A DNA stretch of 64,000 nucleotides from Massilia sp. PDC64 (GTDB lineage Bacteria; Pseudomonadota; Gammaproteobacteria; Burkholderiales; Burkholderiaceae_D): contig NZ_FMZS01000001.1 of the NCBI RefSeq assembly GCF_900101265.1, positions 620,001 through 684,000 of the forward strand, read 5' to 3'. The notes below the pieces were generated by a model. The model did no database searches, was not told where the DNA came from, and saw nothing but the letters and a program-made list of their open reading frames with translations. The translations under genes and the position numbers were made by a program. Shown here one piece after another: positions 25,854 to 33,998 of this stretch (its first letter is position 1; each line of letters starts with the position of its first letter).

Positions 25854-27316
25854 CGGCCGAGCCGCACCTGCGCACCTTCGCGCAGGTCCAGCAACTGGTG
25901 GCCGAACAAGGTCGTCTTCAGGCGGGCCACTTCATTGCCCGCCTTGTCGTAGATCGGTTGCGTGGCGCCCGCCCGCGTGTGCACGGTGCGCAGTTCGTCT
26001 TCCACGACGAGCTGCACCCGGCGCGGGCGGCCGTACGCATACGCGGCGCCCGCGCCCGCCGCCAGCAGCGCGAGGCCGCCGCCCAGCAAGGCGACGAGCG
26101 GACCCGAGCCGTAGTGCACGTGCACCTCGACGGGCAGCACGGCCGTCGAGGCCTGGATATCGGCCGGCGGCGTGAAGATGTCCGGCAGCGGGTCGCCGGG
26201 GAACAGCGCTGCCATGCGCTCGCGGAATGCCTGCGACAGTTCCAGGCGCTGGCCCTGCAGATGCAGCTCGATGCGGCCCGGCAGCACATACGCGGAACCG
26301 GCCGACTTCAGCGCCGCCATCGACCATTTGCCCGGCAGCTGGGCGACGGGCAGCTGCACGGTCGATGCGAGCGGTTCCGCGCGGCCCGGCGCCAGCCGCG
26401 TGACGGTGTTCGTGCGCAGCTGGATAGCACGGTTCTCGCCGCCCAGCATGGAGCGCGCGGAGATCATCGCACCCGCGATCGTGTACGGATACATCGTGTT
26501 CTGCAGCTGCCACTGGATCGTCGCGCTGGGCGTGCGCGCATCGGGCGCCACATCCGCACGCAGGCGGCCCGCCGCATCCATCGAGAACTCGACGCCGGGC
26601 GCGTTCTCGACCTTGCGCGGCACGAGGCGCACCGTGTCGCGGTCGAGCGGTTTCAGGCGCGCGGGCGGCTCCGTGATCACGCGCTGCACGCGGGCCAGCA
26701 TCGCATCGAGGGCGCGGGCACCTTCCGGCCCGACGGCGAACACGTACACCATCAGGCCGTTCGCATGGTAGTGCTGGCCCTGGACGGGCATCCGCAGCGG
26801 GAACGCGAGCGCCTTCGTGATGGCGGCGCCCTTGTGGATCAGCGCATAGAATTCGCGGTTGCGCTGCGCCGTTGCCTGGTCGTTGTTCGGGCTGTTGCGG
26901 TTGTTCGTCACGAGCCAGACGAGGCCCGCCTTCCCGCCCAACACCTTGTTGACGGTCGTCTCGACGGCTTCGCCCAGGTCCGTGTCGGCTAGCGCCGCGC
27001 CGCCGGGTTTGCGGGCCATCTCCAGCCCGGCCAGCGCCGCCTGCACGTGCGCTTGTGTGTCCTTCGTAACCTGCTCGGACAGCAGCGCGCGCGGCGACGG
27101 CGCACCGGGCAGCGACTGGTTGAACGCGGCCAGCACGAGCGCGTCGCCCGGTTGCGCGACATTGCCGGCCAGCGCCGCCACCAGTGGCTTGAACTGCGAT
27201 TGCGGGTCCGTATAGAACGGCTCCATCCAGCCCGAGTTCTGGACGAGCACCACCTGCGGCACGGCCCAGGCGGGCATCACGCCGCACAGCGCGAGGAAAA
27301 GGACGAAGGCCCTCAC
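25850..27316 (-). CDS. Exported vWA-like protein with C-terminal transmembrane helix (operon gene 2)
   Basis: 488 residues from a GTG (27316) that overlaps the upstream stop (GTGA). A signal peptide (FVLFLALCGVMPAWA) leads into a vWA-like Rossmann domain beginning QVVLVQNSGWM (22-31). The MIDAS DxSxS motif reads Q-N-S-G-W, so the first Asp and last Ser are replaced and metal binding is doubtful. Further vWA-like strands are DALVLAAFNQ and GLVWLVTNNR. A beta-rich region follows, then a transmembrane helix (about 416-436) and a short cytoplasmic C-terminal domain (RRVQLVVEDELRTVH, KTTLFGHQLLDLREG). It is coupled to both neighbours. Probably a periplasmic sensor or scaffold arm of the tubulin-like system. 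Confidence 0.75.
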   Translation of the reverse strand: MRAFVLFLALCGVMPAWAVPQVVLVQNSGWMEPFYTDPQSQFKPLVAALAGNVAQPGDALVLAAFNQSLPGAPSPRALLSEQVTKDTQAHVQAALAGLEMARKPGGAALADTDLGEAVETTVNKVLGGKAGLVWLVTNNRNSPNNDQATAQRNREFYALIHKGAAITKALAFPLRMPVQGQHYHANGLMVYVFAVGPEGARALDAMLARVQRVITEPPARLKPLDRDTVRLVPRKVENAPGVEFSMDAAGRLRADVAPDARTPSATIQWQLQNTMYPYTIAGAMISARSMLGGENRAIQLRTNTVTRLAPGRAEPLASTVQLPVAQLPGKWSMAALKSAGSAYVLPGRIELHLQGQRLELSQAFRERMAALFPGDPLPDIFTPPADIQASTAVLPVEVHVHYGSGPLVALLGGGLALLAAGAGAAYAYGRPRRVQLVVEDELRTVHTRAGATQPIYDKAGNEVARLKTTLFGHQLLDLREGAQVRLGR

Positions 27317-28809
27317 GTCAGCGCTTCCAGATTCCAGCCGCGGATCCGGTTCCAGTCTGGGTGATGCAGCCACAGGCGGTTGGCGTAGACGAAGGGCACG
27401 CACTCGAGCGGCCGCGCGAGGCGCGCCACTTCGTCCAGGATCACGTTGCGCCGGCCGATCCACTCCACCGTGGTGCGGGCGATCACGCGGTTGGCCAGCG
27501 CCTCTTCGGCGCGGCCCGTGTATTTGTGGAAGCGCAGCACGAGCCCGCTGGGCTGGCTGCGGTTATTGTTGAAGCTGCGCAGCAGCGGCAGGACGAGGGA
27601 ATCGTCCTCGTGCTGGTCCTCGACGTGTTCGCCGGACCACGGCTCGTCGACGACGGGATGGCCGCGCCGGAACAGCAAATTGGCGAAGCCGAGGCGCGCG
27701 CCGTCGATGAACTCGCGCTGCGGACGCTCGGCGCCCAGTTCGAGGAACGAATACGACTGGCCGTCATGCCCGATCAGCCACATGCGGCCATCGCGGCTCA
27801 ATGTCGGGCCGCCGAGGTCGAGGCTGGGCAGCCACGTGTCCGGCCACGCGAGCCAGCGCGGCGCCTCGCCCGGGCGCCACACGAGCTGGCCCTCGCCGTG
27901 CAGCCAGAACAGCTGGCCGTCGTAGCCGATGGGCCGCGTCCAGCCGGTCAGCGGCAGCGCGCCGCAATCGAATTGCGGCCCCGGCGACAGGTCGGCGCCC
28001 AACCCGCACAGGCCCAAGGTGCCGCCCGGATTGCGCACGAGGACGCCGAGCTGGCGCCGCATCAGGCCCGGCGCGGCGACGACCGGTGCGGCCAGCACGG
28101 CCTCCGTGCGGCACGTCTCGCTGACCGGATTGATCGCGAGGCGGTACAGGCCGCGCGCCGTGGGCACGAGCGCAACGTCGCCCCGGCGCGCCGGCACCTG
28201 CAGGTGCGACGTGGGCAGCCAGCCGTAGTCGGATGCGCCGAACGCGAGGTCGGCCGCGCCCTCCTCCGGCAGCAGCACGTGCCAGACTTCCGCCAGCGGA
28301 TCCCAGTACTGCAGCACGCCCCGCCCCGGCGCCAGCGCGAGCAGGCGCTGCTCGGGAAAGCCGAAGGTGGCAGCGGCGAACACGCAATGGGCATTCGGCG
28401 GCGGCGGCATGGCGACGTCGAAGCGGCCGACTTCCGGCGCGGGCGGCCGCTCCTCGAGGCTGTCGCCCAGCGCCAGCGACGTCACGGGCAACCCGTGCGG
28501 CACGTGCCGGGGCAGCAGCGCATCCGCATACGGGCCCCACCAGTCGGGATGGCGTTCCGGCGTGGCGCCGAGGCGTTCCAGCGGCCGGCCGCACGTGGGG
28601 CAGAACGCGAACCCCTCGGGATAGATGGCGGCGTGGTCGCAGGACCGCGGCAGCGAGGCCCCGAGCAGGTGCGCGCAATCGGCAAGGCGGCCGCGCGCGG
28701 CGGCCTGCCAGTCGATCCGGCCCAGCCCGTCGCTGGACACGAGCTCGAACTGCCCGCTGTGCTCGTCCTCCAGCCAGATGCTGGCCGGCGTTTCCCATCG
28801 GTATGCCAT
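27313..28809 (-). CDS. Zinc-ribbon, beta-propeller-like cytoplasmic protein (operon gene 1)
   Basis: 498 residues without signal peptide; family not recognised. A cysteine pair in FCPTCGRPLERLG (about 69-77), with CDHAAIYPEG before it, forms a zinc-ribbon-like site. From about 135 on, repeated short blocks such as LALAPGRGVLQYWDP, LVPTARGLYRLAI, LVRNPGGTLGLCGL, YDGQLFWLHGEGQLVW and SRDGRMWLIGHDG suggest a beta-propeller of WD/kelch-like blades. The C-terminus has a separate alpha/beta segment (VEWIGRRNVILDEVARLARP). It heads the operon; its stop overlaps the next GTG start. Both this and the last gene carry zinc ribbons. Function unknown; a protein-interaction scaffold is the simplest reading. 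Confidence 0.72.
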   Translation of the reverse strand: MAYRWETPASIWLEDEHSGQFELVSSDGLGRIDWQAAARGRLADCAHLLGASLPRSCDHAAIYPEGFAFCPTCGRPLERLGATPERHPDWWGPYADALLPRHVPHGLPVTSLALGDSLEERPPAPEVGRFDVAMPPPPNAHCVFAAATFGFPEQRLLALAPGRGVLQYWDPLAEVWHVLLPEEGAADLAFGASDYGWLPTSHLQVPARRGDVALVPTARGLYRLAINPVSETCRTEAVLAAPVVAAPGLMRRQLGVLVRNPGGTLGLCGLGADLSPGPQFDCGALPLTGWTRPIGYDGQLFWLHGEGQLVWRPGEAPRWLAWPDTWLPSLDLGGPTLSRDGRMWLIGHDGQSYSFLELGAERPQREFIDGARLGFANLLFRRGHPVVDEPWSGEHVEDQHEDDSLVLPLLRSFNNNRSQPSGLVLRFHKYTGRAEEALANRVIARTTVEWIGRRNVILDEVARLARPLECVPFVYANRLWLHHPDWNRIRGWNLEALT

Positions 28810-28821
28810 GCGCTCCCACCG

Positions 28822-28881
28822 TTGAAATCAAAAATCGCACGGTCCGCTCAACGTCGGGACCGTTATCGTTTTGAAATCATA
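28822..28881 (-). promoter_or_regulatory. Candidate promoter/operator of the tubulin-like operon
   Basis: On the minus strand a TATGAT -10 box lies at 28881-28876, without a good -35. Between it and the first ATG (28809) is the inverted repeat CGGTCC-N11-GGACCG (28840-28862), flanked by two copies of TTGAAATCA (28822-28830 and 28871-28879, plus-strand reading). The repeats could be a repressor site or a leader hairpin. The gap 28810-28942 holds no gene. Confidence 0.4.
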
Positions 28882-28942
28882 GCGCCGGGATCAAGCCGAC
28901 GGCGCCCTGTTCACGGAGTAGCGTGTGGCTGTGCTTCAGGGA

Positions 28943-29434
28943 TCAAATAGCGGCGCGGGATGGGGAACTTTCGGAGATGTCCAGTGCCGCGCGGTTCACG
29001 TGGCGGATCTTCCACGTTCCGTTGTCCAGCACCATCGTCAGCACGAGGTCGTGCTTCGCGTCGCCGTCGCCATCGAGGGTGACGAGGACGTCGGCACTGC
29101 GCGCCTGCCGCCGCAGGGTAACGGCCTTGACGGCCCCGCGCAGCCATGCGCCGTGGATGCGGGACGATTGCAGGAAATAGTCGCCCGCCTGCGGTTGTTT
29201 CTCCTGCAGGCGTTTCACCAGCTGGTCGACGAGGGGCTTCGCGACGTATGCATTGAGGCGGTCGTAGCGGTCGCTCAGGGGATCCTGGTCGGCGTCCAGC
29301 GTCTGCAGGTACCAGCCGTAGAATTCCGTCGCCACGGCTTCCGGTGCACGCAACGTCGCAGCGGACGCCGTCAGGCAGACCAGCAGCAGGCCGGATAGAA
29401 TGAATTTTAGGAAATTTCCTTTATGAATCAACAT
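28943..29434 (-). CDS. Exported DUF3828 family protein
   Basis: 163 residues starting at ATG 29434 behind GGGAG. A signal peptide (FILSGLLLVCLTASA) is followed by a compact cystatin/NTF2-like domain: VATEFYGWYLQTLDADQDPL, DRLNAYVAKPLVDQL, DYFLQSSRIHGAW and VTLDGDGDAKHDLVLTMVLDNGTWKIRHV. This layout is that of DUF3828 proteins such as enterobacterial YbjP/YqhG, which are periplasmic and of unknown role. It lies upstream of the tubulin-like operon in the same direction with 133 bases between, so it may be transcribed separately. Confidence 0.78.
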   Translation of the reverse strand: MLIHKGNFLKFILSGLLLVCLTASAATLRAPEAVATEFYGWYLQTLDADQDPLSDRYDRLNAYVAKPLVDQLVKRLQEKQPQAGDYFLQSSRIHGAWLRGAVKAVTLRRQARSADVLVTLDGDGDAKHDLVLTMVLDNGTWKIRHVNRAALDISESSPSRAAI

Positions 29435-29510
29435 GATGGGCTCCCGACAGCCAGACTGTGCAGCAATCCGGCCCGGCGGGTCGTGACCTGCCGCAAGGAT
29501 GAGGACAACG

Positions 29511-29516
29511 TATAAT
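29511..29516 (+). promoter_or_regulatory. Candidate -10 box of the aminopeptidase gene
   Basis: Perfect TATAAT, 31 bases before the ATG at 29547. The best -35-like sequence 17 bases upstream is only CTGCCG (29488-29493), so the promoter would be weak or activator-dependent. The rest of 29435-29546 shows nothing else. Confidence 0.4.
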
Positions 29517-29546
29517 GCCGGGTTGTCCGCACCCTTTATCCACGCC

Positions 29547-30584
29547 ATGACGACCACCGACGCCCTGCCCGCCGCCGCCATCGACGCCGCCACCGCGCAC
29601 CTGCGCGACGTACTCGCGATCGCGCTCGAACACACGCCCGAACGGCGTGCGCTGGTCGTCTTCGACACCCGCACGGCGCTGGCCCGCGCCCTCGTCGCCG
29701 CGTACCGCGCGAACCTGCCGGAGGCGACGTTCATCGACTTCGACACGGTCACGCCCGACGACGTGCTCGCGACGTTCCGCACGCTGGCGCCGCGAGACCT
29801 CGTCGTCCTGGTGCAGTCGACCAACTTCCGCCTGGACGGCTTCCGCCTGCGCGTGGAATTGTTCAAGCTGGGCCTGAAGGTGATCGAGCACGTGCACCTG
29901 TCGCGCATGCCGGGCGCGCAGGGCGAGCACTACATCGAGGCGCTGGCCTACGATCCCGCCTACTTCCGCGGCGTGGGGCATGCGCTGAAAGCCCGCATCG
30001 ACCGGGCCCGCCGCGCCGAGGTGCATGGCGGCGGCGACGTCCTCGTCTTCGATTCGCCGCTGGAGTCCGCCAAACTGAACGTGGGCGACTACAGCGCGAT
30101 GAACAATGTCGGCGGCCAGTTCCCGATCGGCGAAGTGTTCACGGAAGCGCAGGACCTGGAAGCCGTCAGCGGGCGCGCGCAGGTGCACGTGTTCGGCGAC
30201 ACGTCGTACCTCGTCAACCGGCCCGAGTCGCCCATCACCCTGGTCATCGAACGGGGCCGCGTCGTCGGCACGGAGAACGTCACGCCGGCGTTCCAGGAAG
30301 TCCTCGACATCATCCGCCGCGACGAGGGCGAAGTGTGGGTGCGCGAACTGGGCTTCGGCATGAACCGCGCCTTCACGCGCGAGCGCCGCGTGGACGACAT
30401 CGGTACGTACGAACGCATGTGCGGCATCCATTTGTCGCTGGGCGCCAAGCACGGCGTGTATGCGAAACCGGGCTTCAAGCGCAAGGATGCGCGCTACCAC
30501 ATCGACGTGTTCGTCGTGACGGATGCCGTGTACCTGGACGGCGAGCGCGTGTACGAGGACGGGGCCTGGACCGTGCGCGACTGA
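29547..30584 (+). CDS. M29-like (aminopeptidase T) family protein
   Basis: 345 residues from ATG 29547; an in-frame upstream start at 29499 adds 16 residues without support. The C-terminal half carries the M29-like pattern GGQFPIGEVFTEAQDL, FGMNRAFTRER, YERMCGIHLSLGAKHGVY and YHIDVFVVTDAVYLDGERVYEDG, matching the metal-ligand segments of thermophilic aminopeptidase T (Glu in GE, Glu/His in E-x-H-LG, His-x-Asp). The N-terminal half is a divergent alpha/beta domain. Probably a cytosolic metalloaminopeptidase or a related amidase; family membership is fairly clear, substrate not. Confidence 0.7.
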   Translation: MTTTDALPAAAIDAATAHLRDVLAIALEHTPERRALVVFDTRTALARALVAAYRANLPEATFIDFDTVTPDDVLATFRTLAPRDLVVLVQSTNFRLDGFRLRVELFKLGLKVIEHVHLSRMPGAQGEHYIEALAYDPAYFRGVGHALKARIDRARRAEVHGGGDVLVFDSPLESAKLNVGDYSAMNNVGGQFPIGEVFTEAQDLEAVSGRAQVHVFGDTSYLVNRPESPITLVIERGRVVGTENVTPAFQEVLDIIRRDEGEVWVRELGFGMNRAFTRERRVDDIGTYERMCGIHLSLGAKHGVYAKPGFKRKDARYHIDVFVVTDAVYLDGERVYEDGAWTVRD

Positions 30585-30626
30585 TTTTTCCTCGTTTCTG
30601 GCGCGGTTCTTGCTAGCTTTTTTGGC

Positions 30627-33600
30627 ATGAAAACCGCCGCCAACCTGCCCCCGCGCGACACGGACGCACCGCTACGGATCGTCAAGATCCGGCGCGACTA
30701 CAATACGTGGGTCGCCGACGAGACCATCGAGGATTACGCACTGCGTTTCACGCCGCGCGCGTTCCGCAAATGGTCCGTGTTCCGCGTCGCGAACACGGCG
30801 TTCGGCGCCATTTCCTTCCTCGTGCTGGAAGCGATCGGCGGCACCATCGCCGTCAACTACGGCTTCGAGAACGCGTTCTGGGCCATCGTCGCCATCGGTG
30901 TCATCATCTTCGCCACCGGCCTGCCGATCAGCTACTACGCCGCCCGTCACGGCGTCGACATGGACCTGCTGACGCGCGGCGCCGGCTTCGGCTACATCGG
31001 CTCGACGATCTCCTCGTTCGTATACGCCTCGTTCACGTTCATCCTGTTCGCGCTCGAGGCGGCCATCATGGCGTATGCGCTCGAGCTGTATTTCCACCTG
31101 CCGCTGGCGCTCGGCTACCTCGCCAGCGCGCTCGTCGTGATCCCGCTCGTGACGCACGGCGTGACGCTCGTGAGCCGCATCCAGATGCTCACGCAACCCG
31201 TGTGGCTCGTGCTGCTCGCCCTGCCCTTCGTCGCCATCGCCGCCAAACAGCCGCAGTTGTTCGCGCAGCTGGCGCATTTCGGCGGCCAGCCCGGCGCACA
31301 CGGCTTCGACATCCTGCAGTTCGGCGCCGCCACCGCCGTCGGCGTCGCCCTCATCACGCAAATCGGCGAACAGGTCGACTTCCTGCGCTTCATGCCCGAA
31401 CAGACGCCGGCCAACCGCGTGCGCTGGCACCTCGGCGTGCTGGCCGCCGGCCCGGGCTGGATCCTGCTCGGCATGGCGAAGATGCTGGGCGGCGCGCTGC
31501 TGGCGCTGCTCGCCATCGAGGGCGGCGCCAGCCTCGCGCAGGCCGTCAACCCGAACCAGATGTACCTCGCCGGATTCCGCGAAGTGTTCGGCGCCGGCGG
31601 CGTGGCCGTCGCGACGACGGCGCTGTTCGTGATCGTCTCGCAGGTCAAGATCAACATGACGAACGCCTATGCCGGCTCGCTCGCGTGGTCGAACTTCTTC
31701 GCCCGGCTCACGCACAGCCATCCGGGCCGCGTCGTGTGGGCCGTGTTCAATGCGCTGATCGCCGTGCTCTTGATGGAACTGGACGTGTTCCAGGCGCTGG
31801 AACAGGTGCTGGGCCTGTACTCGAACGTCGCGATCGCATGGATCACGGCCGTCGTCGCCGACCTCGTGATCAACAAGCCGCTGGGCCTGTCGCCGCCGGG
31901 CATCGAATTCCGCCGTGCCTACCTGTACGACATCAATCCCGTGGGCGTCGGCGCCATGCTGCTCGCGTCGATCCTGTCCATCGCCGCCTTCGCCGGCCTG
32001 TTCGGTGCGCACGCGCGGGCCTTCTCGGCCTTCATCGCGCTCGCCACGGCGCTGCTGGCCGCGCCGCTGATCGCCTGGGCCACGCGCGGCAAATACTATC
32101 TCGCGCGCCCCGTCGCCGGCTGGCCCGCGGGCGCGCGCACGCGCACGTGCTGCATCTGCGAGAAGGAATACGAGACGGACGACATGGCGCACTGCCCCGC
32201 CTACCAGGGTCCCATCTGCTCGCTGTGCTGCTGCCTGGACGCGCGCTGCGACGACGCCTGCAAGCCGCACGCCCGCCTGGCGCGCCAGTGGGAGGCGGCC
32301 GCCAAGGCGCTGCTGCCGGCGTCCATGTGGCCGTACATGACGAGCCGCCTGGGCCACTACCTGCTGCTGATGCTGGCGACCGCGTCGTTCCTCGGCGGCC
32401 TGCTGGCCCTGCTGTACGTGCACGAACGGGCCGCGCATCCCCTGCTGGCGGACGCGCTGTATCCCCTGTTCGTGAAGGTGTTCGGTGCGCTGGTGCTGGC
32501 CAGCGGCATCGTCGCGTGGTGGCTCGTGCTCACTAGCGAGAGCCGACGGGTGGCGCAGGAAGAATCGAACCGCCAGACGAGCCTCCTGCAGCGCGAGATC
32601 GAGCTGCACGGTATCACGGACGCCCAGCTGCAGCAGGCCAAGCGCCAGGCCGACCAGGCCAACCAGGCCAAGAGCCGCTACATCGCCGCCATCAGCCACG
32701 AAATCCGCACGCCGCTGAACAGCATTCTCGGCTATGCCCAGCTGCTCGACAACGACGCGACAATTCCCCCGCCGCGCCGCCAGGCCATCCGCGTGATCCG
32801 CGACAGCGGCGAGCACCTGCTGTCGCTGATCGAAGGTTCGCTCGACATCGCGCGCATCGAGGGCGGCAAGTTCGCCTTCGACATCCGCACGCTCGCCTTC
32901 CCCGACTTCCTCGGCCAGATCGTGCGCATGTTCGAGCAGCAGGCGCAGGGCAAAGGGCTCGCGTTCCGCTACGAGGTGGCGGGTCCGCTGCCGGACTGCG
33001 TGCGCGCCGACCGCAAGCGGCTCGGCCAGATCCTGATGAACATCCTCGGCAACGCCGTCAAGTTCACGGCGCGCGGCGAGGTCGTGTTCCGCGTGCGCTA
33101 CGCGCGCGAGATGGCGTCGTTCGAGGTGCAGGACAGCGGCCCCGGCATCCTGCCCGACGAGGTCGAGAAGATCTTCGAGCCGTACGCGCGCGGCAGCGCG
33201 GGTGCCGCCGCCGGCGTGACGGGCACGGGCCTGGGGCTGCCCATCAGCCGCATGCTCGTCCAGCTGATGGGCGGCCAGCTGACGGTCGACACGGCGCCGG
33301 GTCGCGGCAGCACGTTCACTGTTCGCCTGCAGCTGCCGCGCATGCACCTGCCGGTACCCGCGCAGGCGGCGCCGGCATTTTCTCCGTCCGGCTACGCGGG
33401 CCCGCGCCGCCGCATCCTCGTCGTCGACAACGAACGCAACGACCGCGAGCTGCTCGTGAACATCCTCGCGCCGCTGGGCTTCGACACGGTGCAGGCGGAG
33501 ACGGGTGCCGACTGCATCGAACAGTACGCGCGCTGCCAGCCGGACCTGATCCTGATGGACCTCGCCATGCCCGGCATGGACGGCTGGGAAGCGAGCCGCA

Positions 33601-33998
33601 TCCTGCGCCGCGAACGGCACGTGGCCGTGCCGATCCTGATCGTCTCCGCCAACGCCTACGACAAGAATCTCGACAACCCGGCCGGCATCGCCGCCGAGGA
33701 TTTCATCGTCAAGCCCGTCAACGTGGCCGAACTGCTCGAGCGGATCGGCGCGCGGCTGGGCCTCGACTGGGTGATGCGCGACGCGCCCGAGCCCGACCGC
33801 ACCGTGCCGCGCTTCCCGCCCGCCGCACAGCTGGCCGGCCTGCGCGCACAGCTCGCGCTGGGCCACGTGCGCGGCATCGTGCGGGAGATCGACGCACTCG
33901 ATCCGGAATATGCCGCCTTCATTGACACGCTGAGAAAATTCGCCGCCCGCTTCGACCTGGAAGCGATGGCGGCCTTCCTCGACCAGGAAACCTCATGA
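30627..33998 (+). CDS. NCS1 permease / histidine kinase / receiver fusion
   Basis: 1123-residue membrane sensor. Residues about 30-500 form a twelve-helix nucleobase:cation symporter-1 (cytosine/purine/allantoin permease) domain (AFGAISFLVLEAIGGTIAVNYGF, DMDLLTRGAGFGYIG, QVKINMTNAYAGSLAWSN). A Cys-rich insert at 508-545 holds ten Cys and likely binds zinc or another metal. Two further helices, a coiled coil, HisKA (ISHEIRTPLNS, phospho-His691) and HATPase (NILGNAVKFTARG, DSGPGILPDE, GTGLGLPISRM) follow, then a receiver with phospho-acceptor Asp978 (LMDLAMPGMDG) and FIVKPV. The design parallels CbrA, where a transporter is fused to a kinase. Coupled by ATGA to a LuxR response regulator and convergent with urt genes, it probably senses a nitrogen compound such as urea, allantoin or a nucleobase. 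Confidence 0.88.
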   Translation: MKTAANLPPRDTDAPLRIVKIRRDYNTWVADETIEDYALRFTPRAFRKWSVFRVANTAFGAISFLVLEAIGGTIAVNYGFENAFWAIVAIGVIIFATGLPISYYAARHGVDMDLLTRGAGFGYIGSTISSFVYASFTFILFALEAAIMAYALELYFHLPLALGYLASALVVIPLVTHGVTLVSRIQMLTQPVWLVLLALPFVAIAAKQPQLFAQLAHFGGQPGAHGFDILQFGAATAVGVALITQIGEQVDFLRFMPEQTPANRVRWHLGVLAAGPGWILLGMAKMLGGALLALLAIEGGASLAQAVNPNQMYLAGFREVFGAGGVAVATTALFVIVSQVKINMTNAYAGSLAWSNFFARLTHSHPGRVVWAVFNALIAVLLMELDVFQALEQVLGLYSNVAIAWITAVVADLVINKPLGLSPPGIEFRRAYLYDINPVGVGAMLLASILSIAAFAGLFGAHARAFSAFIALATALLAAPLIAWATRGKYYLARPVAGWPAGARTRTCCICEKEYETDDMAHCPAYQGPICSLCCCLDARCDDACKPHARLARQWEAAAKALLPASMWPYMTSRLGHYLLLMLATASFLGGLLALLYVHERAAHPLLADALYPLFVKVFGALVLASGIVAWWLVLTSESRRVAQEESNRQTSLLQREIELHGITDAQLQQAKRQADQANQAKSRYIAAISHEIRTPLNSILGYAQLLDNDATIPPPRRQAIRVIRDSGEHLLSLIEGSLDIARIEGGKFAFDIRTLAFPDFLGQIVRMFEQQAQGKGLAFRYEVAGPLPDCVRADRKRLGQILMNILGNAVKFTARGEVVFRVRYAREMASFEVQDSGPGILPDEVEKIFEPYARGSAGAAAGVTGTGLGLPISRMLVQLMGGQLTVDTAPGRGSTFTVRLQLPRMHLPVPAQAAPAFSPSGYAGPRRRILVVDNERNDRELLVNILAPLGFDTVQAETGADCIEQYARCQPDLILMDLAMPGMDGWEASRILRRERHVAVPILIVSANAYDKNLDNPAGIAAEDFIVKPVNVAELLERIGARLGLDWVMRDAPEPDRTVPRFPPAAQLAGLRAQLALGHVRGIVREIDALDPEYAAFIDTLRKFAARFDLEAMAAFLDQETS

